Shown one piece after another: positions 6,733 through 15,613 of a stretch of 64,000 bases of DNA. A model generated the notes under the pieces. The model made no database searches. It was given only the letters and a program-made list of their open reading frames with translations, and was not told the DNA's origin. Position numbers and translations under genes: made by a program. Source of the DNA: Actinoplanes octamycinicus (GTDB taxonomy: Bacteria > Actinomycetota > Actinomycetes > Mycobacteriales > Micromonosporaceae); assembly GCF_014205225.1 (NCBI RefSeq), contig NZ_JACHNB010000001.1:8661501-8725500 (forward strand), in the 5' to 3' direction. The number at the start of each line of letters is the position of its first letter. Position 1 is the stretch's first letter.

Positions 6733-9023
6733 TCGCCTGGGCGATGGTGCGGCACCGGTTCGCGAGTTTCGCCGGGACGTTCGTGGCGGTGCTGCTGGGG
6801 GTGGCGGTGGTGGCCGGATCGGTGACGCTCTACCTCTCCTCACGACCGCAGCCGCCTGAGCGATATCGGTCGTCGCCGGTGATGGTGCAGGCGCCGTCGG
6901 TGGGCACGAACGACTTCGGCGAGCCGGAGATCCGCTCCTGGACCACGACCGAGATGAGCAAGATCTCCGACAAGTTGCGCCAGGACGCGCGGATCACCGC
7001 CGTCATCCCCGACCCGGTCTTCTACGTCCAGGAGGACGGCGTCGAGGACGAGGGCACCGCGAAGATCGACGGCCACGCCTGGTCGTCGGCCGCGCTCGGC
7101 GGTTATCACCTGAGCGCCGGGAGAGAACCGGGCAAGCCCGGCGAGGTGGTCGCCGCGAGAGCGGTGAACAGCCGGCTCGAGGTGCTGACCGCCAGGGGCC
7201 CGGAGACCTGGACCGTGGTCGGCACCACGGACGGCCCCGGGTTCTACGTGACCGACGACGACGCGCTGGGCAGAGCTTCCGGCGTACGCGTCATCGGTCT
7301 GCTCTCGACCGGCGATCCAGCGGATGTGGCAAGCGGCGCGCAAGCCCTGCTCGGCGCGGCCGGAACGGTCCGCGCCGGACCGGACCGCGCCGCCCTGGAG
7401 CCGAACGCGGTCACCCGGATCCGCTGGATCGGCGCCCAGCTGCTGATCGCCCTGGTCACCCTGGGCGCCTTCGCCACCGTCTTCGTGGTCGCCTCGACCT
7501 GCGCGCTGACCGCCGCGCAGCGCCGCCGCGAGCTGGGCCTGCTGCGCGCCGCCGGCGCCACCCCGGGCCAGGTGCGCCGGATGCTCTACGCGGAGACCGC
7601 GCTGATCGCGCTGATCGCCGGCCTGGTCGGCGCCCCGCTCGGCACGCTGCTCGCCCCACTGCTCGCCGAGCCGATGGTCGATTTCGGTCTGGAACCGCCC
7701 GGTTACCAGGCCACCTGGCAACCCGCCGCGGTCGGTGGCGCGATCCTGCTCGGCCTGCTCGTCGCGCTCGCCGGGGTGGCCGTGGCGGCCCGCCGGGCGA
7801 GTAAGGTGCCGCCGCTGGCCGCGTTGCGCGAGGCGGCCGCCGAGACCCGCGCGATGACTCCGGCCCGGTGGGTCGCCGGCCTGCTCGTCCTGGCCGCCGG
7901 CGGCGCGCTGCTGGCCGCCATGCCGGGGATGCCGACGGAGAGCAAGACCACCACCGGGATGGGCGCCGCGATGCTGCTGCTGACCGCGGCCGCGCTGCTG
8001 GCGCCGGTGGTGATCGGCCCGCTGGTGCGGCTGGCGACCGGTCCGTGGCGCGGCTCGGCGACCGGGATGGTGGTCCGCGAGGGCACCCTGACCGGCGTCC
8101 GGCGGGTCGCCTCGACGGCCGCTCCGGTGCTGGTCACGGTCGGGATCACGGTGCTGCTGACCGGCATGATCGCGACCATCGAGGAGGCGGCCGGGATCGA
8201 CGGGACGGCGGAGATCCCGGCGGCCACCGTGCTGGCTCCGGACGGCACGCCCGGGCTGTCCGAGGCGGCCGTGCAGGGTCAGCCCGGCACCTCGCGCCTG
8301 GCCACCCGGGTGCTGATCACTCGCGGTCAGCAGACCGTCGGCGAGGAGGCGGCAGGCGTGCCCGGCGCGCCGGTCACGGTCACCCCGGAGGCGGGCGTCG
8401 CGCTCGGCGCGCCTCTTCAGCTGCGGTGGGCGGACGGCACGACCCAGACGCTCACCGTACGCCGGATCGACCCGGACGCCGTCGCCCCGATCGTGCTCCC
8501 CCGCGAGCTGGTCCGCGGGCACGACCCGGACGCCCTGACCGGCATGGTGGTGCTGACCGGCGACCCGCATCCGGCGGCCGGCGCCCGGGCGCTGACCGCG
8601 CGCGACTACGTGCAGGAGGAGATCGACGAGGAGGGCCGGCTGGTCGACCTGTTCCTCTGGGTGCTGATCGGGCTGACCGCCGGGTACACCGCGATCGCCG
8701 TGTCGAACACGCTGCTGATGGCCACCGCGGCGCGCCGCCCGGAGTTCCGGGCGCTGCGACTGGCCGGCGCCGGGCTCGGTCAGGTCCTGCGGATCACCAC
8801 GGCCGAGGCGGTGCTCGCCGCGGTGACCGGGGCGCTGCTGGGCGGCGCGGTGGGCGGGCTGTCGCTGACCGGGGTGCGCGCCGCGGTCGAGGACGAGCTG
8901 GGCCAGGACGTGGCGCTGGTCATCCCGTGGGATGCCGCGCTCGGGGTGGCGGCGCTCTGCGCGCTGCTCGCGGTGGTCGCCACCGCGGTGCCGGTGCTAC
9001 GCCGGCGGGCGCTCGCCGGCTGA
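6729..9023 (+). CDS. ABC transporter permease, FtsX/MacB family
   Basis: A 764-residue permease with the two-half FtsX architecture. An N-terminal transmembrane segment (about residues 12-33) is followed by an extracytoplasmic region, an FtsX block with three helices near residues 230-355 (containing RRRELGLLRAAGATPGQVRRML), a second membrane stretch and soluble region, and a C-terminal FtsX block (RRPEFRALRLAGAGLGQVLRI, final helices around 690-755). The substrate cannot be deduced. It is translationally coupled to the ATPase gene and followed by a bidirectional terminator. Confidence 0.92.
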   Translation: MIAWAMVRHRFASFAGTFVAVLLGVAVVAGSVTLYLSSRPQPPERYRSSPVMVQAPSVGTNDFGEPEIRSWTTTEMSKISDKLRQDARITAVIPDPVFYVQEDGVEDEGTAKIDGHAWSSAALGGYHLSAGREPGKPGEVVAARAVNSRLEVLTARGPETWTVVGTTDGPGFYVTDDDALGRASGVRVIGLLSTGDPADVASGAQALLGAAGTVRAGPDRAALEPNAVTRIRWIGAQLLIALVTLGAFATVFVVASTCALTAAQRRRELGLLRAAGATPGQVRRMLYAETALIALIAGLVGAPLGTLLAPLLAEPMVDFGLEPPGYQATWQPAAVGGAILLGLLVALAGVAVAARRASKVPPLAALREAAAETRAMTPARWVAGLLVLAAGGALLAAMPGMPTESKTTTGMGAAMLLLTAAALLAPVVIGPLVRLATGPWRGSATGMVVREGTLTGVRRVASTAAPVLVTVGITVLLTGMIATIEEAAGIDGTAEIPAATVLAPDGTPGLSEAAVQGQPGTSRLATRVLITRGQQTVGEEAAGVPGAPVTVTPEAGVALGAPLQLRWADGTTQTLTVRRIDPDAVAPIVLPRELVRGHDPDALTGMVVLTGDPHPAAGARALTARDYVQEEIDEEGRLVDLFLWVLIGLTAGYTAIAVSNTLLMATAARRPEFRALRLAGAGLGQVLRITTAEAVLAAVTGALLGGAVGGLSLTGVRAAVEDELGQDVALVIPWDAALGVAALCALLAVVATAVPVLRRRALAG

Positions 9024-9040
9024 CCGGGTGGATCGCCGAT

Positions 9041-9067
9041 CGCCGGGGCGCGTGGCGCGTCCCGGCG
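9041..9067. terminator. Bidirectional hairpin between convergent genes
   Basis: CGCCGGG-G-CGCG-TGG-CGCG-T-CCCGGCG forms a 12-bp stem (one G-T wobble) with a 3-nt loop. It fills the gap between the ABC permease stop and the EAL-HDOD stop and probably serves both transcripts. Confidence 0.7.
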
Positions 9068-10270
9068 TCAGCGTGGCCGCTGCGGGTTGAAGCGGTGCGC
9101 GGCGGTCAGCGTCCGGGTCGACCAGCGCATCGCGTCCAGCGCCGGCACGGCCAGGTCGGCCGAGCCGGCCTCGCCCTTCTCGTACGCGCTGACCGCGTTC
9201 AGCACCTGGCCGAGCCGGCCGGTGCCGCTGGTCAGCGCGTCCGCCACGTCGGCGGTGAGCGGCAGCTGCTCGGCCATCGCCGCCGGGGTGCTGCCCATCA
9301 GCCGGGCCATGCCGGTGACCAGGCCGGCCACGAACGCGGCACCCTGGTCGGCGCCGAACCGGGCGGCCAGGTTCTCGCAGAGCCGGGCCTGGGTGAGCGC
9401 GGTGAGCAGCTGCTCCTCGGGGGCCTCGGCGACGTCGTCGACCACCATCAGGGTGGCCCAGCGGCGGATCCGGGTCAGCCCGACCAGCATCACCGCCTGG
9501 CGGACCGAGGAGATCCGGCTGACCACCCCGGCCGCGACCGAGTTGCTGACCCGCAGCACCCGCAGGGCCAGGGCCGGGTCGCTGACGATGATCGAGGTGA
9601 TCTTCTCGAGCGGGACGTCCGGGGACATCAGGGCGGCGACCAGTTCCAGGCGGCGCAGCCGGGACGGGGACAGGCTCGGGGTGCTGAGCACCTGGGGACG
9701 GCTCAGCCAGTACCCCTGGCGCAGCTCCATCCCGTAGTGGTCGGCGATGGCGACCTGTTCCTCGGTCTCCAGCCGCTCGGCGACCAGCTGCAGTCCCGGG
9801 TGCAGCCGGCAGGCGGCGACGATCTCGTCGAGCCGGCTCAGGTCGCCGTCCAGCAGGTCGAGCTTGACGTAGGAGGCCAGCCCGAGCAGTTGCTCGTGGC
9901 CGGAGCCCCAGACGAAGTCGTCCAGGGCGATCCGGTAGCCGGCGGCGGCCAGCGCGGTGATCCCCTCGATCACCTCGTCGTCCACCGCGACCGTCTCGAG
10001 GACCTCCAGCACCACCTGCTCCGGCCCGAACGGCAGGGGCAGCCGGCCGGTCAGGAACTCGCGGGTGAGGTTGATGAAGCACGGCCGGTTGCCGGCCACC
10101 TCGGCGATCCCGAACTCGGTGAAGGCGTTGATCATGACAGTGCTGGTCGCATAGGTGTCCTGCCGGCCGGACGCGACGGAGTCCATCCGGCCACGGAAGA
10201 GCAGCTCGAAAGCGACCACCGCGCCCTTGGCGTCGAAGATCGGCTGACGACCGACATGCACCGCATCCAT
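9068..10270 (-). CDS. EAL-HDOD two-domain signalling protein (YuxH type)
   Basis: A 400-residue protein. Residues 1-200 are an EAL-like domain (FELLFRG for the EAL motif, INLT, LEVLETVAVDD, ALDDFVWG, VKLD, AERLE). Residues about 200-390 are an HDOD domain (SPDVPLEKITSIIVSDPALALRVLRVSNS, RQAVMLVGLTRIRRW). The loop normally reading DDFG is DDFVWG and EAL is ELL, so cyclic-di-GMP hydrolysis is doubtful; EAL-HDOD proteins often bind rather than cleave the nucleotide. ATG 10270 follows GGGA at suitable spacing; GTG 10285 is also possible. It is divergent from the acyl-CoA ligase. Confidence 0.9.
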   Translation of the reverse strand: MDAVHVGRQPIFDAKGAVVAFELLFRGRMDSVASGRQDTYATSTVMINAFTEFGIAEVAGNRPCFINLTREFLTGRLPLPFGPEQVVLEVLETVAVDDEVIEGITALAAAGYRIALDDFVWGSGHEQLLGLASYVKLDLLDGDLSRLDEIVAACRLHPGLQLVAERLETEEQVAIADHYGMELRQGYWLSRPQVLSTPSLSPSRLRRLELVAALMSPDVPLEKITSIIVSDPALALRVLRVSNSVAAGVVSRISSVRQAVMLVGLTRIRRWATLMVVDDVAEAPEEQLLTALTQARLCENLAARFGADQGAAFVAGLVTGMARLMGSTPAAMAEQLPLTADVADALTSGTGRLGQVLNAVSAYEKGEAGSADLAVPALDAMRWSTRTLTAAHRFNPQRPR

Positions 10271-10421
10271 CACCGGGATTCCCACGTCGCTGCCATCGGC
10301 ACAAATCCGGGCGACCTGACGAATCCGGACCGGGAAACAAAACCGAAACGGCCGGTTCCCCTTATCGACCGCTCATGTTGGGATGAGACAGCCGTCACAG
10401 CGCGTGAAAGGGAACCACCTG

Positions 10422-11969
10422 ATGCTCAACCTCTCCATCCTGCTGGAGGACAGCGCCCGCCGCTACCCGGACCGCGCCGCCGTGGTGCTCGGCCCGCAGC
10501 GCCTGAGCTACGCCCAGGTGGATGCGGCGGCCAACCAGGTGGCGGCCATGCTGGTGGCCCGGGGCATCCAGCCCGGCGACAAGGTGGCGCTGTCCTGCCC
10601 GAACCTGCCGTACTTCCCGATCGTCTACTACGGCATCCTCAAGGCCGGCGCGGTGGTCGTCCCGCTGAACGTGCTGCTCAAGGGCCGGGAGATCACCTAC
10701 CACCTGAACGACTCGCAGGCCAAGGCGTACTTCTGCTTCCAGGGCACGCCGGAGCTGCCGATGGGCGCCGAGGGCAAGACCGGGTTCGACGCGGCCGAGG
10801 GCTGCGAGCACTTCTTCCTGATCACCGCGGACCCGGCGGCCGCGTCGCCGATCGACGGCGCCGAGACGCTGGGTCAGGCCCTCGCCGGGCAGTCGCCGGT
10901 CTTCGAGACCGTGCAGCGCGCCGAGACCGACGCCGCGGTGATCCTTTACACCAGCGGCACCACCGGCCAGGCCAAGGGCGCCGAGCTGTCCCACTCGAAC
11001 CTGGTGCTCAACGCGCTCACCTGCAACCGGCTGTTCGGCTCGCAGCCGGCCACCGACACCCACCTGCTGGTGCTGCCGCTGTTCCACTCGTTCGGCTCGA
11101 CGGTGAACATGAACGCCGGCTTCTCGGTGGCGGCCACCCTGGTGCTGCTGCCCCGGTTCGAGGCGAACGCCGCGGTCCAGCTGCTGCAGAGCGAGGACGT
11201 GACGTTCTTCGCCGGCGTGCCGACCATGTACTGGGGCCTGCTCAACGCGCTGAACGAGAACGTCGACGTGGCGCGGATCGCGCGGAACATGCGGGTCGCC
11301 GTGGCCGGCGGCTCCAGCCTGCCGGTCGAGATCATCAAGGCGGTCAAGGAGCGTTTCGGGGTCACCATCCTGGAGGGCTACGGCCTCTCCGAGACCTCCC
11401 CGGTGGCCACCTTCAGCGACCCGGACGCGGAGCCCCGGCCCGGCTCGATCGGCATCCCGATCTGGGGCGTCGAGGTCAAGCTGATCGACCCGAACTGGAA
11501 CACGATCGGCGGCGCCGACGAGATCGGCGAGATCGCCATCCGCGGCCACAACATCATGAACGGCTACTACAACCGGCCGGAGGCGACCGCCGAGGTGATG
11601 CGGGACGGCTGGTTCCGGACCGGTGACCTGGCCCGCCGGGACAAGGACGGCTACTACTACATCGTCGACCGGGCCAAGGACATGATCATCCGGGGTGGCT
11701 TCAACGTCTACCCGCGGGAGATCGAGGAGGTGCTGCTCACCCACGAGGCGGTCTCGCTGGCGGCGGTGATCGGCGTGCCGCACCCGAGCCACGGCGAGGA
11801 GGTCAAGGCGTTCGTGATCCTCAAGCCGGGCGCCAGCGCCACCGAGGACGAGCTGGTCGCCTGGGGCAAGGACCAGATGGCGTCGTACAAGTACCCGCGG
11901 ATCGTCAGCATCGTCGAGTCGCTGCCCATGACCGCGACCGGCAAGCTGCTCAAACGCGAACTCAGCTGA
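10422..11969 (+). CDS. Long-chain fatty-acid--CoA ligase (ANL superfamily)
   Basis: A 515-residue adenylate-forming enzyme that activates a carboxylic acid with ATP and transfers it to CoA. Visible motifs are the phosphate-binding VILYTSGTTGQAKGAELSH, the A5 motif EGYGLSETSPV, GWFRTGDLARRDKDGYYYIVDR (A7/A8), MIIRGGFNVYPREIEE (hinge) and the C-terminal catalytic Lys in ATGKLLKREL. GAAAGGGA at 10406-10413 is a well-spaced ribosome site for ATG 10422, which rules out the longer upstream frame. Chain-length specificity is not readable from sequence. A strong terminator follows. Confidence 0.92.
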   Translation: MLNLSILLEDSARRYPDRAAVVLGPQRLSYAQVDAAANQVAAMLVARGIQPGDKVALSCPNLPYFPIVYYGILKAGAVVVPLNVLLKGREITYHLNDSQAKAYFCFQGTPELPMGAEGKTGFDAAEGCEHFFLITADPAAASPIDGAETLGQALAGQSPVFETVQRAETDAAVILYTSGTTGQAKGAELSHSNLVLNALTCNRLFGSQPATDTHLLVLPLFHSFGSTVNMNAGFSVAATLVLLPRFEANAAVQLLQSEDVTFFAGVPTMYWGLLNALNENVDVARIARNMRVAVAGGSSLPVEIIKAVKERFGVTILEGYGLSETSPVATFSDPDAEPRPGSIGIPIWGVEVKLIDPNWNTIGGADEIGEIAIRGHNIMNGYYNRPEATAEVMRDGWFRTGDLARRDKDGYYYIVDRAKDMIIRGGFNVYPREIEEVLLTHEAVSLAAVIGVPHPSHGEEVKAFVILKPGASATEDELVAWGKDQMASYKYPRIVSIVESLPMTATGKLLKRELS

Positions 11970-11993
11970 CCTTCACACAATCGCAGCGAAACC

Positions 11994-12022
11994 GGCGCCC
12001 GGCGGGATACCCGCCGGGCGCC
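11994..12022. terminator. Perfect 13-bp-stem terminator after the acyl-CoA ligase
   Basis: GGCGCCCGGCGGG-ATA-CCCGCCGGGCGCC is a perfect inverted repeat 25 bp after the stop codon. It separates the ligase from the glnX operon. Confidence 0.75.
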
Positions 12023-12129
12023 GCCGCTCCATAGACTCGCACCAACACCCGCCCGGCTGGGGTCGATGATCGCTTGCATCGGTGACGCACAGTGGACGGG
12101 CAGGCACCCCTGGCGTACGGAGGCACAGC

Positions 12130-13437
12130 GTGACCACAGCCCTGGCGCACCGGTCCCCGGCGACCTCGAGCACCACCCCGCCGGTGGACGGTCTGCTGCG
12201 CCGGGTCGGCCACCTCCGGCACCACTCCCCCGGCCGCCTTCAGCTGATCCTCGCCGCGCTGCTCGCGCTGAGCCTGCTCACCGGTCTGGTGGCCGGCCTG
12301 ACCGCGCACGCCGCCTCGTCCGGCACCACCGACCTGGGCAGCCGGGCGCAGCCGCTGCTCGCCGAGTCGGAGCAGATCTACACCTCGCTGGCCGACGCGG
12401 ACACCACGGCTGCCCAGGCGTTCCTGGCCGGCGGCCTGGAGCCGGCCGAGCTGACCCGGCGCTACGAGGACGACCTGGCCCGGGCCGGCACCGCGCTGAC
12501 CCGCGCGGCCCGGCTGGTGCCGGCCGACAGCGAGGCCGGCAAGGCGGTCGAGGCGCTCTCCACCGGCCTGGCGCGCTACGCGGCGCTGGTCGCCACCGCC
12601 CGGGCCACCAACCGGCAGGGCCTGCCGATCGGCGCGTCCTACCTCTCCACCGCCTCCCAGCTGAACCGGGACACCCTGCAGCCGCAGGCCCAGCAACTGT
12701 TCCGCACGGCCGGCGCGGAGCTGGGTGACAGCTACGGCGCGGCCCGCAGCTCGTGGTGGCTGATGCTGCTGCTGGTGCTCTTCGTCGGGCTGGGCGTCGC
12801 GCTGTTCTGGACCCAGGCCTACCTGAGCCGCACCACGCACCGCACCTTCAACATCCCGCTGGTCGCCGCCACCGCCCTGATCGGCGTGCTGGTCGTGCTC
12901 ACCGGCGGCATCTTCGCCAACCAGCGGGCCCACCTGGCGGCCGCCGACGCGGAGGGGTCGCGCCCGGTCGCGGCGCTGGCCGAGCTGCGCATCCTGATGC
13001 TCAGCGAGCGGGCCGACGAGGCGCTCACGCTGGCCGCCCGGGGCGCCGCCGACCACGAGGCCGACTTCACCACCGCCCGGGACGCGATCGACTTCAACGA
13101 TCCCCGGCTGAGCCACGCGCGGGCGCAGGTCTTCGAGGCCGCCCGCCTGCACCGGGAGTACCTGACGCTGCACGACCAGGTGCGGCGGCTCAACGAGGGC
13201 GGTGACTACGAAGGGGCGGTCAAGCTGGCGATCGGCGAGCAGACCAGCAAGCGGTTCACCGACCTGACCGCGACGATGGACGCCGCGATCGACGAGCGGA
13301 CCGACGCCTTCACCGGCCAGGTCGAGGACGCCGGCGCCGGGCTCGGCCTGCTGACCGTGCTCGGGCCGCTGCTCGCGCTGGCCGCCTGCGCGCTCTCCGT
13401 GATCGGTATCCGTGCCCGCCTGGAGGAGTACCGGTGA
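12130..13437 (+). CDS. glnX: GlnX-like membrane protein of the PknG sensing system
   Basis: A 435-residue membrane protein with hydrophobic helices near residues 38-58, 209-230, 242-263 and 403-426, leaving two large extracytoplasmic regions rich in alpha helix. Position and topology match GlnX, which in mycobacteria and corynebacteria is encoded directly before glnH and pknG and relays amino-acid binding by GlnH to the cytosolic kinase. The start is GTG 12130, with CGGAGG just upstream; a longer frame lacks this site. Identity rests on topology and gene order, since GlnX sequences are poorly conserved. It heads an operon of seven tightly packed genes. Confidence 0.8.
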   Translation: MTTALAHRSPATSSTTPPVDGLLRRVGHLRHHSPGRLQLILAALLALSLLTGLVAGLTAHAASSGTTDLGSRAQPLLAESEQIYTSLADADTTAAQAFLAGGLEPAELTRRYEDDLARAGTALTRAARLVPADSEAGKAVEALSTGLARYAALVATARATNRQGLPIGASYLSTASQLNRDTLQPQAQQLFRTAGAELGDSYGAARSSWWLMLLLVLFVGLGVALFWTQAYLSRTTHRTFNIPLVAATALIGVLVVLTGGIFANQRAHLAAADAEGSRPVAALAELRILMLSERADEALTLAARGAADHEADFTTARDAIDFNDPRLSHARAQVFEAARLHREYLTLHDQVRRLNEGGDYEGAVKLAIGEQTSKRFTDLTATMDAAIDERTDAFTGQVEDAGAGLGLLTVLGPLLALAACALSVIGIRARLEEYR

Positions 13438-14423
13438 TGCGTAACCGTCTCGCCCTGATCGCCACCGTCGCCCTGCTGCTGGGCGCCGCCGGTTGTGCCG
13501 GCGACTCGTCGCCGCGCTACGACGCCACCACCCCGCCCAAGGCGATCGGCCAGGGCACCGAGCAGGGCGCCGCGCCCGCCGGGACGCAGCCGGCGCCGGC
13601 CGGGGAGCAGACGTGCAACCCGCGGGCCAGCCTGCGCCCGTCCGGCGCGCTGCCGCAGCCGGGTCGGATGCCGGCCGGCACGCTGATGGCGGACATCCAG
13701 AAACGCGGCCGGCTGATCCTCGGCACCAGCCAGGACACCCTGCTGTTCAGCTCGCGGAACCCGTTCAGCGGCAAGATCGAGGGCTTCGACGTGGACATGG
13801 GCCGGCTGATCGCCAAAGCGATCTTCGGCAGCCCGGACAAACTGCAGATCACCGTCATCGGGTACGACCAGCGGGTCAACTCGGTGCTGCAGGGCAAGGT
13901 GGACGTGGTCGCCGACACGATGACCGCGAACTGCGACCGGTGGAAGGACGTCAACTTCTCCTCCATCTACTACGAGGCCGGGCAGAAGGTGCTGGTCAGC
14001 AAGGATTCGCCGGCCAAGCGGCTGGAGGACCTGGGTGGCAAGAAGATCTGCTCGGCGGCCGGCTCGACGTCGTACGACAACATCGGCAAGGTGAAGAGCA
14101 ACCCGCCGCCGGTCGCGGTGTCCCGGGCCAGCTTCGGCGACTGCCTGGTGGCGTTCCAGCAGAACGAGGTGGACGCCATCTCCACCGACGACACCATCCT
14201 GGCCGGGATGGCCGCCCAGGATCCGTACGCGAAGGTGATCGGCCCGCGGCACACCGAGGAGCCGTACGGGATGGCGCTGAACCGGGACCATCCTGAGTTC
14301 ACCCAGTTCGTCAACGCGGTGCTGGAGCAGGCCCGGCGGGACGGCATCTGGAAGGCGACGTACGAGAAATGGCTCGGCAGATTCGGACCGGCCCCGCAGC
14401 CACCGGCGGCCCAGTACCGATGA
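13434..14423 (+). CDS. glnH: GlnH-like amino-acid-binding lipoprotein
   Basis: A 329-residue solute-binding protein of family SBP_bac_3. The signal peptide ends in the lipobox LLGAAGC, so the mature protein is lipid-anchored at the outer membrane face. Conserved segments include RGRLILGTSQDTLLFSSRNPFSGKIEGFDVDMGRLIAKAIFG, KVDVVADTMTANCDRW and the C-terminal GIWKATYEKWLG. In mycobacteria GlnH binds aspartate/glutamate and signals through GlnX to PknG. No ABC permease or ATPase is encoded nearby, favouring sensing over transport. It overlaps glnX (GTGA at 13434; ATG 13437 is an alternative start) and the next gene. Confidence 0.88.
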   Translation: MMRNRLALIATVALLLGAAGCAGDSSPRYDATTPPKAIGQGTEQGAAPAGTQPAPAGEQTCNPRASLRPSGALPQPGRMPAGTLMADIQKRGRLILGTSQDTLLFSSRNPFSGKIEGFDVDMGRLIAKAIFGSPDKLQITVIGYDQRVNSVLQGKVDVVADTMTANCDRWKDVNFSSIYYEAGQKVLVSKDSPAKRLEDLGGKKICSAAGSTSYDNIGKVKSNPPPVAVSRASFGDCLVAFQQNEVDAISTDDTILAGMAAQDPYAKVIGPRHTEEPYGMALNRDHPEFTQFVNAVLEQARRDGIWKATYEKWLGRFGPAPQPPAAQYR

Positions 14424-15613
14424 CGGCCCCTTCGGTAGCCCCCGCCGACGCCGAACTGGCGCGCCTCGAAACCGCCGTGCAGGTGATCTCCCGCAATCTC
14501 GTCGAGCTGGACGAGATGCCCGCCCGCAAGGACCTGGACGGCAAGCACCTGACCGGCCGGACCGCGCAGGAGTGGGCCGACGCCAGCGTCGCGATGGCCA
14601 CCCTGTGGGACGGCTACCGGATGCTCAGCGAGTCGATCGTGCGCGCCCAGTCGCTGCGCGGGCAGCGCCGGTTCAGCGACGCCGACCGGGCGAAATACCT
14701 GCACGAGGTGCTCGGCTCGTCGATCCTGCTGTCCACCACCACGGTGCCGCTGGCCCAGCGCGGGCTGCTCGGCGCCGGTCAGATCACCACCACCTGCACG
14801 CCGGCCGAGCTGCTGGCCGCGATGGAGCGGTCGTTCACCACCGCGGTCGACGTGGCCACCCGGGCCGCCGAGCGGTGGCAGAAACTCCTCCCGGCGGCCG
14901 CGGACGCGGCCGCCGCGCTCGACCAGGCGCGCGAGCTGTCCCGCCGGGTCGGCGCCCCGACCACCCTGCTGGACCAGGCCGACCGGCTGCTCGGCGACCT
15001 GACCGGCACGCTCGCCACCGACCCGCTCGGCACCGACCCTGCGATCCTGGACCGGGTGCGCGATTTGATCCGCCGCTCCGACGCCGAGCGCACCTCGGCC
15101 ACCGAGCTGCGCGACTCGCTGCACCGGCGGCTGGCCGAGGCCCGCGACCGGGCCGACGAGTTGGACCGGGCCGCCCGGGCCGCGCAGGAGGCGCACGAGC
15201 GGGTCAGCGGCCGGTTCCCGGCCACCCAGATCGCCACGGTCCGCGCGATGAACCTGCGGCCCGACCTGGCCGCGGTCGAGGCGCTGGCCACCGCCGGGCA
15301 GTGGGCGCTGATCAGCCCGCGGCTGGCCCAGTGGTCGCGGGCCGCCCGGGAGCGGCTGGCCGCGCTCTCGGTGGTCACCTCGCACAACGACAAGCTGCTC
15401 GCCGAGCGCGACGAGCTGCGCGGCCGGCTGAGCGCCTACCAGGCCAAGGCGCTGCGGCACGGCCTCGGCGAGCATCCCCGGCTGACCCCGCTCGCCGAGC
15501 GGGCCCGCACCCTTCTACACACCGCGCCGTGCGAGCTGGACCAGGCTCGGGCGGCCGTCAACGCGTACCAGGAAGCGCTCACCGCCACGATCGCGAAGGA
15601 TGCCCGGTCATGA
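14420..15613 (+). CDS. Coiled-coil protein of unknown function in the pknG operon
   Basis: A 397-residue, almost wholly alpha-helical protein rich in Ala, Arg, Glu and Leu, with heptad-like stretches (residues about 165-290 and 330-385). No signal peptide, membrane segment or catalytic motif is visible. ATG 14420 overlaps the glnH stop by 4 bp, and its own stop overlaps the pknG start by 4 bp, so its product is made together with both. The mycobacterial glnX-glnH-pknG operon has no gene here, making this an accessory component of the extended operon. A scaffold or adaptor role between sensor and kinase is a guess from position. Confidence 0.75.
   Translation: MTAPSVAPADAELARLETAVQVISRNLVELDEMPARKDLDGKHLTGRTAQEWADASVAMATLWDGYRMLSESIVRAQSLRGQRRFSDADRAKYLHEVLGSSILLSTTTVPLAQRGLLGAGQITTTCTPAELLAAMERSFTTAVDVATRAAERWQKLLPAAADAAAALDQARELSRRVGAPTTLLDQADRLLGDLTGTLATDPLGTDPAILDRVRDLIRRSDAERTSATELRDSLHRRLAEARDRADELDRAARAAQEAHERVSGRFPATQIATVRAMNLRPDLAAVEALATAGQWALISPRLAQWSRAARERLAALSVVTSHNDKLLAERDELRGRLSAYQAKALRHGLGEHPRLTPLAERARTLLHTAPCELDQARAAVNAYQEALTATIAKDARS

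Noticed and set aside
7868..11626. Very long plus-strand frame across permease and EAL-HDOD genes
   Set aside because: It is the GC-rich shadow of genes with clear domains in other frames.
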